A stretch of 50,928 nucleotides of DNA, from the NCBI RefSeq assembly GCF_004000985.1, contig NZ_BIMH01000038.1:1-50928 (forward strand). The letters are read 5' to 3'. The DNA is from Paenibacillus validus NBRC 15382. GTDB lineage: Bacteria > Bacillota > Bacilli > Paenibacillales > NBRC-103111. How positions within the stretch are numbered: the stretch's first letter is position 1; each line of letters starts with the position of its first letter. The translations under genes were made by a program, and so were the position numbers. Positions 8,619 to 17,776 of the stretch are shown piece by piece. The notes under the pieces were generated by a model. It searched no databases. It was not told the DNA's origin and saw nothing but the letters and a program-made list of their open reading frames with translations.

Positions 8619-9518
8619 ATGTTAAGAGGCTTGTATACCGCTGCTTCCGGCATGATCGCCCAGCAGCGCAAGCATGATATCGTGACGAACAACATCGCCA
8701 ATATCAATACGCCAGGCTTTAAGGGTGGGACAGGTATCAACCGCTCTTTCCCCGAGCTGCTTATTGCTCGGGTGCGCAGCGGTAAGGACGAGCCCGGTTC
8801 AGCTACGGTCGGCCGGATCAACACCGGCGTCATGGCTGAAGAGAACGTCTCTCTTCATGCGCAAGGGGATGTGCAGGAGACGAATAATCCGTTCGATTTT
8901 GCGCTTGTTTCGAACATTGTAGTGCCCGGGGCCACGTTCGACAGCTCGGGTAAATATGTCGATGAGAACGGACAACGCATCATTCAACCGCAGGCGTTCT
9001 TCACGATTCTGAATGCCGAGGGAGAGGAACGGTACTCGCTGAACGGGAAGTTCTCGCTGGATGCGAACGGGCAAATGATCGATTCCGAGGGTCATCGGGT
9101 GCTTGGCCGCGACGGTCAGCCTATCGTGCTGGTAGAGCCGGGGACCCGGACCCCGATCACGAACTTTCGCGTCACGCAAACGGGCATATTTACGAACGTC
9201 GACGGACAACCCATTGCCGGGGAGAACGGAGACCCGATGGCGATGATGATTATGCGTATCGAGAATCCGAATGAACTGGTTCGCGAAGGGAACGGTCTGT
9301 ATCGGTTAAGCAATCCCGATGAAGGCGGGTTCCGCCCGATAGATGCCGCCGACCAGGTCGAAGTGCGGCAAGGGTACGTGGAGCGTTCTAACGTCGACGC
9401 CGGTCAGTCCATGATCGACATGATGTCGGCATTGCGGGCGTATGAAGCGAACCAGAAGATGGTCCAATTTTATGATAAAAGCATGGAAAAAGCGGTTAAC
9501 GAGATCGGGCGAATCTAG
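8619..9518 (+). CDS. flhO: flagellar hook-basal body protein FlhO (rod component)
   Basis: A 299-residue axial protein of the FlgF/FlgG family. The N-terminus carries the Flg_bb_rod signature (LRGLYTAASGMIAQQ, then NNIANINTPGFK). The C-terminal Flg_bbr_C segment (QVEVRQGYVERSNVDAGQSM to the end) is the coiled-coil half of the D0 domain. In B. subtilis FlhO and FlhP form the distal rod, exported by the flagellar type III apparatus without a signal peptide. The gene starts 16 bases after mbl with GGGAGG and is probably co-transcribed with it and flhP. Confidence 0.9.
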   Translation: MLRGLYTAASGMIAQQRKHDIVTNNIANINTPGFKGGTGINRSFPELLIARVRSGKDEPGSATVGRINTGVMAEENVSLHAQGDVQETNNPFDFALVSNIVVPGATFDSSGKYVDENGQRIIQPQAFFTILNAEGEERYSLNGKFSLDANGQMIDSEGHRVLGRDGQPIVLVEPGTRTPITNFRVTQTGIFTNVDGQPIAGENGDPMAMMIMRIENPNELVREGNGLYRLSNPDEGGFRPIDAADQVEVRQGYVERSNVDAGQSMIDMMSALRAYEANQKMVQFYDKSMEKAVNEIGRI

Positions 9519-9586
9519 GATCCGCTGGACCTCCGCTTCCGGTTGGAGCCGGGCCTGACGCTTGATACGATTCAGGAGGATCACAC

Positions 9587-10459
9587 ATGAACAACTCGAT
9601 GATTAATTCATCTGTTAGTATGCGTTCGATTCAGCAAAAGCTCGACTTGATCGCCAACAACATCGCCAACGTAAATACGACAGGCTATAAGCGCAAAGAA
9701 GCGTCCTTTCAGGACGTGCTTACTAGCGTGAAGCAGCAGCCCGGCAGCTTCCAGAAGGAAGGCCGTTTGACGCCGCTCGGCTATAATCAAGGCTGGGGGA
9801 GCAAGCTGGTTGAAGCGCATGTGAACATGGAGCAGGGCTCGCTGCAGGCGACGGACAACCCGCTGGATTTGGCGATCGAAGGCAATGGCTTGTTTGAGAT
9901 CGCCGAGGTGACGCTCGATACGAATAACGTCCCGGTGACCACGACGCATTGGACGCGCAATGGGGCATTCGAAATTTCGCCTTCGATCGATCCTGAAGAT
10001 CCGGACGGTTACTTGACGACCAAAGACGGGCATTACATCGTCGGCGCGGATAATAACCCGATTCGGGTGCCGAACAGCCACCGCATAGACGTTCAGCCGA
10101 ATGGCGTAGTCTTGGCTTATAACGAAGTGGACAAGACCGCTATGCCGATCGAGATAGGACAGATCAAGACGGTTCGCGTCGTTCGCCCGCAGCTGCTTCA
10201 GCAAGTCGGCGATAACCTGTATGGCTTAGCGGCCGACATCACGCCTCAGCAGCGGGAAGAAATTTTACAGACGGTCACCGCAGATAACAACAACATCGAC
10301 CCGATCACGGTACGGCAAGGATTTATTGAGCAATCCAATGTCCGGTTAGCGGACGAAATGACCGAGCTGCTGACGATTCAGCGCACCTTCACCTTGAATT
10401 CTCGCGCGGTGACCTCAGCGGATCAAATGACGAATCTGGCCAACAATTTGCGCGTATAA
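9587..10459 (+). CDS. flhP: flagellar hook-basal body protein FlhP (rod component)
   Basis: A 290-residue paralogue of the preceding gene with the same domain order: an N-terminal rod signature (SVSMRSIQQKLDLIANNIAN, then VNTTGYKRKEASFQD) and a C-terminal Flg_bbr_C segment (TVRQGFIEQSNVRLADEMTE). It pairs with FlhO in building the distal rod that carries the hook. AGGAGG precedes the ATG. The tandem mbl-flhO-flhP is conserved in Bacillales although these rod genes lie apart from the main fla/che operon. Confidence 0.9.
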   Translation: MNNSMINSSVSMRSIQQKLDLIANNIANVNTTGYKRKEASFQDVLTSVKQQPGSFQKEGRLTPLGYNQGWGSKLVEAHVNMEQGSLQATDNPLDLAIEGNGLFEIAEVTLDTNNVPVTTTHWTRNGAFEISPSIDPEDPDGYLTTKDGHYIVGADNNPIRVPNSHRIDVQPNGVVLAYNEVDKTAMPIEIGQIKTVRVVRPQLLQQVGDNLYGLAADITPQQREEILQTVTADNNNIDPITVRQGFIEQSNVRLADEMTELLTIQRTFTLNSRAVTSADQMTNLANNLRV

Positions 10460-10487
10460 GGGCCATACGTAAAGTGAGGTAGGGCGC

Positions 10488-10706
10488 TTGAGCGATAACC
10501 GACAAAAGGCGACGCCCCCCACGAAACGATGGAAAAAAATAGTCATCGGCCTCATCCGATGGACTTGGATACCGATCGTATGCGTGGTGACGCTTTTCAT
10601 AGGACTTTCGATAGGGTATGTGTATATAGGCAAGCAGCCAATGAGCGAAGTGTTTGATTTGGCCACCTGGCGTCATTTGTTCGACCTGATTTTTGCTAGT
10701 ACATAA
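10488..10706 (+). CDS. EpuA-like small membrane protein (DNA-directed RNA polymerase subunit beta, as often labelled)
   Basis: A 72-residue protein: basic cytosolic N-terminus (1-25), one membrane span (about 26-49), then a short tail (VFDLATWRHLFDLIF). The pattern WxxIPxxC, GLSIGYVxIG and the TWxHLxDLIF ending fits the EpuA family (PF11772), which databases often call an RNA polymerase beta subunit although that name is unsupported. TTG 10488 is the only start with a good site (GTGAGGT at 10474-10480). It follows flhP by 28 bases and is closed by a terminator. Confidence 0.75.
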   Translation: MSDNRQKATPPTKRWKKIVIGLIRWTWIPIVCVVTLFIGLSIGYVYIGKQPMSEVFDLATWRHLFDLIFAST

Positions 10707-10727
10707 AACGGCGTGATGATTACGAAG

Positions 10728-10754
10728 ACTCCCGATATGGGAGTTTTATTTTTT
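10728..10754 (+). terminator. intrinsic terminator closing the mbl-flhO-flhP unit
   Basis: A 6-bp GC-rich stem (10728-10733 with 10739-10744), 5-base loop and T-rich tract. A TATAAT at 10767-10772 just after it could be the -10 of the next gene, but no good -35 is visible. Confidence 0.75.
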
Positions 10755-10823
10755 AGGTGATAAAGGTATAATGAATGGAATGGGAACACCAAGGCCTGAT
10801 TGCTCATAGGGGGAACGAGTGTT

Positions 10824-11345
10824 GTGTGGAATTTGCCCAATGTTTTGACGCTATCCCGCTTTCTGCTGATTCCCGTTTATTGGTTTGTATTTGAGGCTGG
10901 ATTCGTCAAAAGCGCTTTTTTTGTGCTGCTCGCCGCCGGTTTGACCGATGTATTGGACGGGTATATCGCCCGGAAGAACAACCTCGTAACATCTATCGGG
11001 AGCATGCTCGATCCGCTGGCCGACAAGGCGATGCTGATTGCGGTGATTTTATCGCTCGTTCTGTCCCATATGATTTCATGGGAGGCGGCGTTGGCGATGT
11101 TTTTACGGGATGCGGGTATGATCATTGGATCGGCCGTCTCTCACTTCCGCGGGAAGAAGACGGTGCCGGCGAACGCAATGGGTAAGCTGACGACGGTATT
11201 GTACTACTTGGCCATCCTGATGATTGTCTTTGAGCTGCCGTATGCGCAAGCCTATTTGTGGTTTGTGATCGTCGTTTCACTCGTAACCTCGATCATCTAC
11301 ATCCTGCAGTTCAACTTGTTAAATAAACGAAGCGTCAGCTCATGA
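10824..11345 (+). CDS. CDP-alcohol phosphatidyltransferase family protein (PgsA-type)
   Basis: A 173-residue polytopic membrane enzyme that would displace CMP from a CDP-alcohol, most likely CDP-diacylglycerol in phospholipid synthesis. The family motif D-x2-D-G-x2-A-R-x8-G-x3-D-x3-D is complete (DVLDGYIAR, then GSMLDPLAD). About five hydrophobic segments follow. The start is taken as GTG 10824 because AGGGGG lies at 10807-10812 and the N-terminus MWNLPNVLTLSR is typical of the family; a TTG at 10800 precedes that site. It could be a phosphatidylglycerophosphate synthase, but the acceptor cannot be read from sequence. Confidence 0.85.
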   Translation: MWNLPNVLTLSRFLLIPVYWFVFEAGFVKSAFFVLLAAGLTDVLDGYIARKNNLVTSIGSMLDPLADKAMLIAVILSLVLSHMISWEAALAMFLRDAGMIIGSAVSHFRGKKTVPANAMGKLTTVLYYLAILMIVFELPYAQAYLWFVIVVSLVTSIIYILQFNLLNKRSVSS

Positions 11346-11360
11346 CATCGCTGCTTTTCA

Positions 11361-11425
11361 ATATAAAGAGCTTATGTACGGGTTTGCTGCTTGCGCCGTA
11401 AACCTTAACATAAGCTCCCTTATAT
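11361..11425. repeat. long nested inverted repeat between the phosphatidyltransferase gene and fabZ
   Basis: The outer arms 11361-11377 and 11408-11425 pair over about 16 bp with one bulge (ATATAA then GAGCTTATGT against its complement). An inner GGTTT/AAACC stem (11381-11385 with 11400-11404) sits in the loop. No T-run follows, so it is not a simple terminator. No other match to it was noticed in this window. It may be a dispersed element or an RNA structure ahead of fabZ. Confidence 0.6.
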
Positions 11426-11529
11426 CAACCTTCATTACTGCAGATCATGAAGGGGACATCCGTTAGGGTATGTCGAACCTCGAATTATTATCCGAATGAA
11501 CCGAAAATCGCTATGGAAGGAGCATCATC

Positions 11530-11961
11530 ATGTTGAACGCCGAACAAGTGCAAGCTATTATTCCCCATCGGTACCCGTTCCTATTGGTAGATCGAATTTT
11601 GGAGGTCGAAGCCGGAGTTCGAGCTGTCGGTCTTAAGAACGTCACGATCAACGAACCGTTCTTTCAAGGTCATTTCCCGGGATATCCGGTCATGCCGGGC
11701 GTCCTTATTACGGAAGCGCTCGCTCAAGTCGGGGCTGTCGCCTTATTGCAAGCCGAAGCGAACCGAGGTAAAATCGGACTGCTTGCCGGCGTGGACGGCT
11801 TCCGTTTTCGGGATCAGGTGAAACCGGGGGACACGCTGCTGCTGGAGGTTGTCATTACCCGAATGAAGGGTGCGGTAGGCAAAGGGCAGGCAACCGCAAA
11901 GGTAGGGGATCGCGTGGTCGCGGAAGGTGAAATCATGTTCGCGCTAGCCGATAAAAATTGA
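11530..11961 (+). CDS. fabZ: 3-hydroxyacyl-[acyl-carrier-protein] dehydratase FabZ
   Basis: A 143-residue hot-dog-fold enzyme that dehydrates 3-hydroxyacyl-ACP in type II fatty acid elongation. The opening [11 protein letters not shown] and the active-site segment with His48 ([14 protein letters not shown]) and Glu62 (LITEALAQ) are clear. GAAGGAG precedes the ATG. In B. subtilis the homologue (ywpB) also lies downstream of flhP, so the wider synteny is kept with two genes inserted. The 184-base gap before it holds the nested inverted repeat. Confidence 0.96.
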   Translation: MLNAEQVQAIIPHRYPFLLVDRILEVEAGVRAVGLKNVTINEPFFQGHFPGYPVMPGVLITEALAQVGAVALLQAEANRGKIGLLAGVDGFRFRDQVKPGDTLLLEVVITRMKGAVGKGQATAKVGDRVVAEGEIMFALADKN

Positions 11962-12015
11962 GACCGATCATACTTTACATACATCGAATACATGGGTAGA
12001 GGGAGATGGGAGAAC

Positions 12016-13725
12016 ATGAGTACACAGACACGCGTACAGGAACAGTATGAATTGTGGTTGAACGATCAAGCGATTGACCAAGCAACGAAAGAGGAGCTTC
12101 GCTCCATTTCGGAAGACGCCAAAGAAATCGAAGATCGATTCTATCGCGATCTGGAGTTCGGAACTGGGGGACTTCGCGGTGTCATCGGTGCGGGAACGAA
12201 CCGGATGAACGCGTACACGGTCGCCAGGGCTACGCAGGGGTTGGCGCAATTTTTGTTGAAGTCGGACGCGGCTGCGCCTTCGGTTGTGATTGCTTATGAC
12301 TCCCGGAATCAATCACCGGAGTTTGCGCTTGAAGCGGCGAAAGTGCTGGCCGGCAACGGGATCAAAGCGTACGTGTTCGAATCGCTCCGTACGACGCCGG
12401 AGCTTTCGTTCGCGGTCCGGTACCTGAAGGCCGACGCCGGGATCGTTATTACGGCCAGCCACAATCCGCCGGAATATAACGGCTATAAAGTATACGGCAA
12501 CGACGGAGGACAGCTCGTCCCGGATCAGGCGGAACAAGTGATTGCCGAGATTCGCGGCGTTCAATCTTTCGCCGACGTGCTGCGCTTGTCCAGAGCGGAA
12601 GCGGAAAGACAAGGTCTCCTTCGATGGATCGGCGACGACGTCGACGCGGCGTATATTCGCGCCGTTACGTCGGTTAGCCTGAATCCGGAGCTTGTGCAGC
12701 GGATCAGCGATGATTTCCGCATTGTCTTTACGCCACTGCATGGGGCGGGCAACCTGTCAGTGCGTGCGGCGCTGGCCACCATCGGATTCAGCCAAGTGCA
12801 TGTGGTGTCTAAGCAGGAGCTGCCGGATGCGAACTTCTCCACCGTGAAATCGCCGAATCCGGAAGAGCGCGAAGCGTTCACGCTGGCCATCCGGGAAGCG
12901 AAGAAAATTAACGCCGATATTATTATCGGCACGGACCCGGACTGCGACCGGATGGGGGCCGTTGTGAAGGACGCGCAAGGCGAATATTTCGTCTTATCGG
13001 GCAACCAATCGGGTGCGATTATGGTCGATTACCTGCTGCGGAGCCTGCAAGAGCGAGGCGAGCTGCCAGCGAACGGCGTTGTCGTCAAAACCATCGTGAC
13101 GAGCGAGATGGGTGCGGTTGTCGCGCAAAACTATGGTGCCCAAGTCGTAAACACGCTAACGGGATTCAAGTACATCGGCGAAAAAATGACGCAATACGAA
13201 CGGACCGGCGAGGCGCAGTTCTTGTTCGGTTACGAGGAGAGCTACGGTTACCTCGCGGGTACGTATGCGCGCGATAAGGATGCGGTCATCGCGTCCATGC
13301 TGATTTGTGAAGCGGCCGCTTATTACAAGAGTCAAGGAAAGACGCTATACGACGTGCTGCAGGAGCTTTACGGCAAGTACGGTTATTTCTTGGAGAAATT
13401 GGAGTCCCGTACCTTGAAGGGTAAAGACGGCGTAGAGAAAATCCAGTCGATTATGCAGGATTGGCGCGCGAATGCACCGGTCGAGCTCAACGGACTGCAG
13501 GTCGTGAAGGTCGAGGACTTCTCTCAAGGGCTGTACGGGCTGCCGGTAGAGAACGTCCTGAAGTATACGCTCGAGGACGATTCCTGGTTTTGCCTGCGTC
13601 CGTCGGGGACCGAGCCGAAAATTAAAGTGTATTTCGCCGTTCGCGGAACTTCCGGCGAGGGCGCTGCGAGTGCCATTCAAGGTCTCGTTCAAACCGTAAT
13701 GTCCCGCGTCGATCAATTTCATTGA
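12016..13725 (+). CDS. pgcA: phosphohexomutase (phosphoglucomutase/phosphomannomutase, PgcA-type)
   Basis: A 569-residue alpha-D-phosphohexomutase that interconverts hexose 1- and 6-phosphates. Visible are the phosphoserine loop (TASHNPPEYNG), the Mg-binding loop (TDPDCDRMG), the sugar-binding loop (GYEESYGY) and the phosphate-binding loop near the C-terminus (RPSGTEPKIK). Length and sequence follow B. subtilis PgcA, which makes glucose 1-phosphate for UDP-glucose. The metal loop reads DPDCDR where many relatives have DPDADR. ATG 12016 is preferred over 11992 because GGGAG precedes it. Products could feed SCWP synthesis next door or the CDP-glucose pathway at the far end of the window. Confidence 0.88.
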   Translation: MSTQTRVQEQYELWLNDQAIDQATKEELRSISEDAKEIEDRFYRDLEFGTGGLRGVIGAGTNRMNAYTVARATQGLAQFLLKSDAAAPSVVIAYDSRNQSPEFALEAAKVLAGNGIKAYVFESLRTTPELSFAVRYLKADAGIVITASHNPPEYNGYKVYGNDGGQLVPDQAEQVIAEIRGVQSFADVLRLSRAEAERQGLLRWIGDDVDAAYIRAVTSVSLNPELVQRISDDFRIVFTPLHGAGNLSVRAALATIGFSQVHVVSKQELPDANFSTVKSPNPEEREAFTLAIREAKKINADIIIGTDPDCDRMGAVVKDAQGEYFVLSGNQSGAIMVDYLLRSLQERGELPANGVVVKTIVTSEMGAVVAQNYGAQVVNTLTGFKYIGEKMTQYERTGEAQFLFGYEESYGYLAGTYARDKDAVIASMLICEAAAYYKSQGKTLYDVLQELYGKYGYFLEKLESRTLKGKDGVEKIQSIMQDWRANAPVELNGLQVVKVEDFSQGLYGLPVENVLKYTLEDDSWFCLRPSGTEPKIKVYFAVRGTSGEGAASAIQGLVQTVMSRVDQFH

Positions 13726-13746
13726 TATAATTTGGGAGCTGACAGC

Positions 13747-15807
13747 GTGAAGGAAAGGTATTTGCGATTCAATCAACTGGCGATGAAAGGTTTGTGGTGG
13801 CTGGTCATCCTCGGGATGCTGGCCTCCCTTCCCGTGGCGTATGAACGACATCAGACGGAGCAGGGATCAGGACGAAATGTAGAAGTCGTCTTCGACTATC
13901 GGGATTTGCTTGAAATATCCGATACGCAGCCCGATCCCCGCAGGTTTATCGAAGAACAATTGAAGCTTCTTGGGCAGCATGGCGTTCGCTCGCTTGCGGT
14001 GTATGAATCGACATTGAACGAGCTGAAGCTGGGCCGCCGTATCGAAGTATTCTCTTCCCACGAAGCGACTGCGCTGACCCAAACGCCGATTTCTCCGAAT
14101 GAGAATTTTACGTACATTTTATTCACGGAGAAGGAGTCGGTCGGGCAGCTGCAGCAAACCATCACGGAAGCGTTCAGTGCGCAGAATGTGAAGCTTCGTC
14201 CGTGGAGCTACAAGAATCAACCGGGCATGATCATTGAGATGGGCATGGAAGAAGCGCTCATGCAAACGATGGACCCGGACTTGACCACGATGAAGAAGTT
14301 GAAAGATCAAGGGTTCTCGTTAGTCGTTCGGATGTCGAATCGCCGGCCTTTCCAAACGAACCCGATGGACAAGCTGCTGGGCGAGCTTCAGAAGCTCGGC
14401 GTCAAGTGGTTTATCGTAGACGGGGATGCGGTTCCTGGCTTTGTCAGTGCGGAAGATACGGTGAATTTGGATAAAATGGGCGAGATGATGCGCAAACATC
14501 GCATCGGTTTAGCCGCCATTGAAATGCAGAAGACGCCGCAAAAGGGCTTTAATGGACTGGCGAAGCGTATTCATCACAATGTCGTTCGCCTGCACTCCTT
14601 TACAGAAACGGACTCGACCAAGCTGACCGAGAACATTACGCCGGAAGAGATGGACGGACGGATTCAAGGCGTAGCTGACCGGTTGGTCCTGGCTGTGAAG
14701 GATCGCAACATTCGCATGATCTTTCTAAATGCGCGAGCCGTGAAGAGTGCTGAGAAAGGCAAGATCGTCAATCCTCTGGATGCCATGTATCAGGCGCTCG
14801 ACAGGCAAGAAGACGGCGCGCTTCCGCGCATAGAGGCCGCCGGGTATAAATTCGGAACGGCGCAGAGCTTCCAGCTCGTCCACTCGAGTTGGCAGACGGT
14901 GGCCAAGCTTCTCTTGTGGCTTGGAGCGGTCGCGCTTATTGCGCTTACGATATCGTATTTTATTCCGGAGATTGCCTTAGCGGTATTTGTGCTTGGCATG
15001 ATCGGATCGGCCGGACTGTTCGTGCTGAGCTCAAGCTTGTTTGCACAAGCCTTGGCGCTGGGGGCCGGAACGTGTGCGTCTTCGCTGGCCATCATGTTCG
15101 CACTCCAAGCGGCCCGGCGCCGGCGGGAGAAGCCGGTAGGGTCGCGTCTGGGTTTTGCGATAGGACTGCTGCTGCGCTCGTCGCTTATCTCGGTTATCGG
15201 GCTGTTGTTTATCGTCGGCTTGCTTAACCAAATTACGTATATGCTTGTACTGGAACAATTCCGCGGAGTCAGCCTCCTTCATCTGGCGCCAATCGCTATC
15301 GTGGGCATTTACTGGCTGCTCTTCCTGGAACCGATGAATTACAGGGAACGAATCAAGCGGACTCGGGCACTGTTATCCAAACATATCAGCGTGCTGTGGA
15401 TCATCGCCGCCGCGCTGGTGGCTGCGGCCGGATTTTATTACTTATCCCGGACCGGGAATGAAGGCCAGGCGTCGGCCTTCGAGCGATACTTCCGCTCGTT
15501 CCTGGAGAACACGCTGGGCGTGCGTCCGCGTACCAAGGAATTCCTGATCGCGCATCCGCTCTTCTTATTAGGCGCTTATTTAAGCTATAAATACAGGAAC
15601 GCGTTGATTCTGATCATGATCGGAGTCATCGGACAAGCGTCGATCGTCGATACGTTCGCGCATCTGCATACACCGCTTGTCATTTCCTCCATCCGTGTCG
15701 TATACGGGCTTGCGTTCGGCACCTTGATCGGGCTCGTTCTGATCGCGGTTTGGGAGATTGTTGTAAGGAGTTGGCGTCGTTGGGTACCCCGGTTAAACGA
15801 ATCGTAA
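13747..15807 (+). CDS. DUF5693 family polytopic membrane protein
   Basis: A 686-residue membrane protein of unknown function. One N-terminal span (about 13-30) is followed by a large, probably extracytoplasmic domain (about 35-375). At least eight closely spaced hydrophobic segments make up the C-terminal half (about 380-675). DUF5693 proteins typically sit directly upstream of csaB in Paenibacillaceae. The start is GTG 13747, preceded by GGGAG (13734-13738). The stop lies 28 bases inside the csaB frame, so the two are probably translationally coupled. The coupling suggests a role in making or exporting SCWP, but nothing in the sequence shows an enzymatic activity. Confidence 0.8.
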   Translation: MKERYLRFNQLAMKGLWWLVILGMLASLPVAYERHQTEQGSGRNVEVVFDYRDLLEISDTQPDPRRFIEEQLKLLGQHGVRSLAVYESTLNELKLGRRIEVFSSHEATALTQTPISPNENFTYILFTEKESVGQLQQTITEAFSAQNVKLRPWSYKNQPGMIIEMGMEEALMQTMDPDLTTMKKLKDQGFSLVVRMSNRRPFQTNPMDKLLGELQKLGVKWFIVDGDAVPGFVSAEDTVNLDKMGEMMRKHRIGLAAIEMQKTPQKGFNGLAKRIHHNVVRLHSFTETDSTKLTENITPEEMDGRIQGVADRLVLAVKDRNIRMIFLNARAVKSAEKGKIVNPLDAMYQALDRQEDGALPRIEAAGYKFGTAQSFQLVHSSWQTVAKLLLWLGAVALIALTISYFIPEIALAVFVLGMIGSAGLFVLSSSLFAQALALGAGTCASSLAIMFALQAARRRREKPVGSRLGFAIGLLLRSSLISVIGLLFIVGLLNQITYMLVLEQFRGVSLLHLAPIAIVGIYWLLFLEPMNYRERIKRTRALLSKHISVLWIIAAALVAAAGFYYLSRTGNEGQASAFERYFRSFLENTLGVRPRTKEFLIAHPLFLLGAYLSYKYRNALILIMIGVIGQASIVDTFAHLHTPLVISSIRVVYGLAFGTLIGLVLIAVWEIVVRSWRRWVPRLNES

Positions 15808-16910
15808 TATCCGGCTACTACGGATTTAACAACAGTGGCGACGAAGCGGTGCTTCAATCGATTTTGCTTGCTTTGCAGGAACAAGGAGAACGACAGGGTG
15901 TGCGCCTGACCCCTGTCGTTTTGTCCGTCAATCCAGAATGGACCTCGAACACATACGGCGTGGAAGCCGTCCACCGTATGAGGATTCGTGACGTCTGGGG
16001 GGCTTTGCGCAGCGCCGATGGACTCATTAGCGGCGGCGGAAGCTTGCTGCAGGATGAAACGAGTCCGAAGACGATCCCTTACTATATCGCCGTTATCCGA
16101 CTGGCCCAGTGGCTGGGCAAACCTGTGTTTATTTACGCGCAAGGCATCGGACCGGTTCACCGCAAGCTGTTCTATGGCTGGATTCGTTCCGCTTTCCGGC
16201 GTTCCGAGGCGATCACCGTGCGGGATGAGGAGTCCAAAGCACTGCTTGGCCGGATGGGAATTAGCGCGTCCAGCGTCGATGTCGTACCGGATCCGGTTAT
16301 GGGGCTGTCGCTTCGCGGCGGCGGGCAACCGACTGAAACCAGGTCGCTCGCTGCGAATCCTGTAATTGGCGTTTCCGTCCGATTCTGGAACGAAGACCGA
16401 TCCGAGCTGCACGCGGCAGCGGATGCGCTTAGAACGGTGTTGGAGCGAAGCGGGGCCAGCATTCGTTTTCTGCCGTTCCATCTGCCGGCGGACGAACAAG
16501 CCTCCTTGTATGTGCAAGACCTTCTAGGGGAAATCTATAAACACCGGATTTCGGTTGTCCGGAATGTCACGCATCCGCAGGATATGCTGGCGGAAGTGGC
16601 CTCCTGCGACATACTTCTCGGTATGAGGCTGCACGCCTTGATTTATGCGGCAGGCCGGTCCGTCCCGATGGTCGGGCTGTCCTACGATCCGAAGATCGAT
16701 CAGTTCCTGAATCGACTCGGTATGAAATCGGCCGCGAATACGAAACAACCGAACGCGGACGCTTTAGCCGCGGAGATGCTTCGCCTTTTATCTGAGCGCG
16801 AGGCCTGGCGGCGGGAGAAGCAGCCAGCGATCGAGCGCTTGAAACAAGAAGCCCAACGTCCGGCTGAACGAATCGCTGCATTTTATGCGAAAGGACGTGG
16901 GAACGTATGA
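15780..16910 (+). CDS. csaB: polysaccharide pyruvyl transferase CsaB
   Basis: A 376-residue transferase that adds a ketal-linked pyruvate to the ManNAc of the secondary cell-wall polymer, creating the ligand recognised by SLH domains. Family signatures are the opening KRIVISGYYGFNNSGDEAVL and the GLISGGGSLLQDETS segment. The C-terminal half has LGMRLHALIYA and VPMVGLSYDPK. TTG 15780 is chosen: AAGGAG (15765-15770) precedes it and the family N-terminus begins there. It overlaps the DUF5693 gene by 28 bases and tagA by 4. Three SLH proteins in this window would depend on it. Confidence 0.94.
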   Translation: MGTPVKRIVISGYYGFNNSGDEAVLQSILLALQEQGERQGVRLTPVVLSVNPEWTSNTYGVEAVHRMRIRDVWGALRSADGLISGGGSLLQDETSPKTIPYYIAVIRLAQWLGKPVFIYAQGIGPVHRKLFYGWIRSAFRRSEAITVRDEESKALLGRMGISASSVDVVPDPVMGLSLRGGGQPTETRSLAANPVIGVSVRFWNEDRSELHAAADALRTVLERSGASIRFLPFHLPADEQASLYVQDLLGEIYKHRISVVRNVTHPQDMLAEVASCDILLGMRLHALIYAAGRSVPMVGLSYDPKIDQFLNRLGMKSAANTKQPNADALAAEMLRLLSEREAWRREKQPAIERLKQEAQRPAERIAAFYAKGRGNV

Positions 16911-17650
16911 GTTTTCCCAAAGTGACCATATTCGGCGTGCCGATCTCTAAGATGAATATGAAGGAAACGGTCGCCTACTTAACGAAGATCATTGAGACGG
17001 GCAAGCCGCATCAAATTATTACCGCGAATCCGATCATGGTCATGACCGCACTGGAAGACCCGCGTTATATGACGATGATGAAGCAAGCCGAGCTTGTCGT
17101 TCCGGACGGAGCGGGCGTTGTATGGGCCGCAGGGTATGTGGGCAATCCGGTGGCTGAGCGCGTGGCGGGTTACGACCTGATGCATGAGCTCATGAAATTA
17201 GGCGAAACCCGCGGCTGGAAAGTATATATGGTCGGGGCTTCTCCGGATATTATCGAGGCGGCGGCCAATCGTTTGAAGCAGTTGTATCCGGCTCTGCAGT
17301 TGGTAGGCTTCAGGGACGGGTATTTTGGTGAAAAAGAGGACAGCCGCGTTATCGAGGCGATTCGGGCGCTCTCTCCCGACATCCTGCTCGTCGGACGTTC
17401 GGCGGATAAACAGGAGCCATGGATCGCGCAGCACAAAGAAGCGTTGGGCGTTCCGGTCATTATGGGCGTCGGCGGAAGCTTTGACGTCTTGTCCGGGAAG
17501 CTGAAGCGGGCGCCGGTCTTCTTCCAAAAGCTGCGCCTCGAATGGTTTTATCGCTTACTGCAGGAGCCGTGGCGGTACAAAAGGATGCTTGTTCTGCCGA
17601 AATTCGCTCTGAAAGTGATTCGCGAGAAGGAAACGGTGCAGAAACCTTGA
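16907..17650 (+). CDS. tagA: WecG/TagA/CpsF family N-acetylmannosaminyltransferase
   Basis: A 247-residue glycosyltransferase (GT26). TagA adds ManNAc from UDP-ManNAc to GlcNAc-diphospho-undecaprenol, committing the lipid to wall polymer synthesis. Family features visible are the opening FGVPISKMNMKETV, TANPIMVMTAL, the PDGAGVVWA catalytic segment and MGVGGSFDVLSGKLKRAP. ATGA overlap with csaB indicates coupled translation. In Paenibacillus alvei, TagA and CsaB both act on the SCWP that binds the S-layer. The TagO-like gene that would make the acceptor lipid follows 127 bases later. Confidence 0.93.
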   Translation: MSFPKVTIFGVPISKMNMKETVAYLTKIIETGKPHQIITANPIMVMTALEDPRYMTMMKQAELVVPDGAGVVWAAGYVGNPVAERVAGYDLMHELMKLGETRGWKVYMVGASPDIIEAAANRLKQLYPALQLVGFRDGYFGEKEDSRVIEAIRALSPDILLVGRSADKQEPWIAQHKEALGVPVIMGVGGSFDVLSGKLKRAPVFFQKLRLEWFYRLLQEPWRYKRMLVLPKFALKVIREKETVQKP

Positions 17651-17776
17651 ATAAGCTATGAAAACATCCTGAAAACGCCCAAATTCACAAAAAATGCGTA
17701 TGGAGTTTCTCCGGCCGCACGAGTATAATTTGAAGTGTTTGGGGTTTTCATAGAAAAAGGGGTTGTGACCACACAA

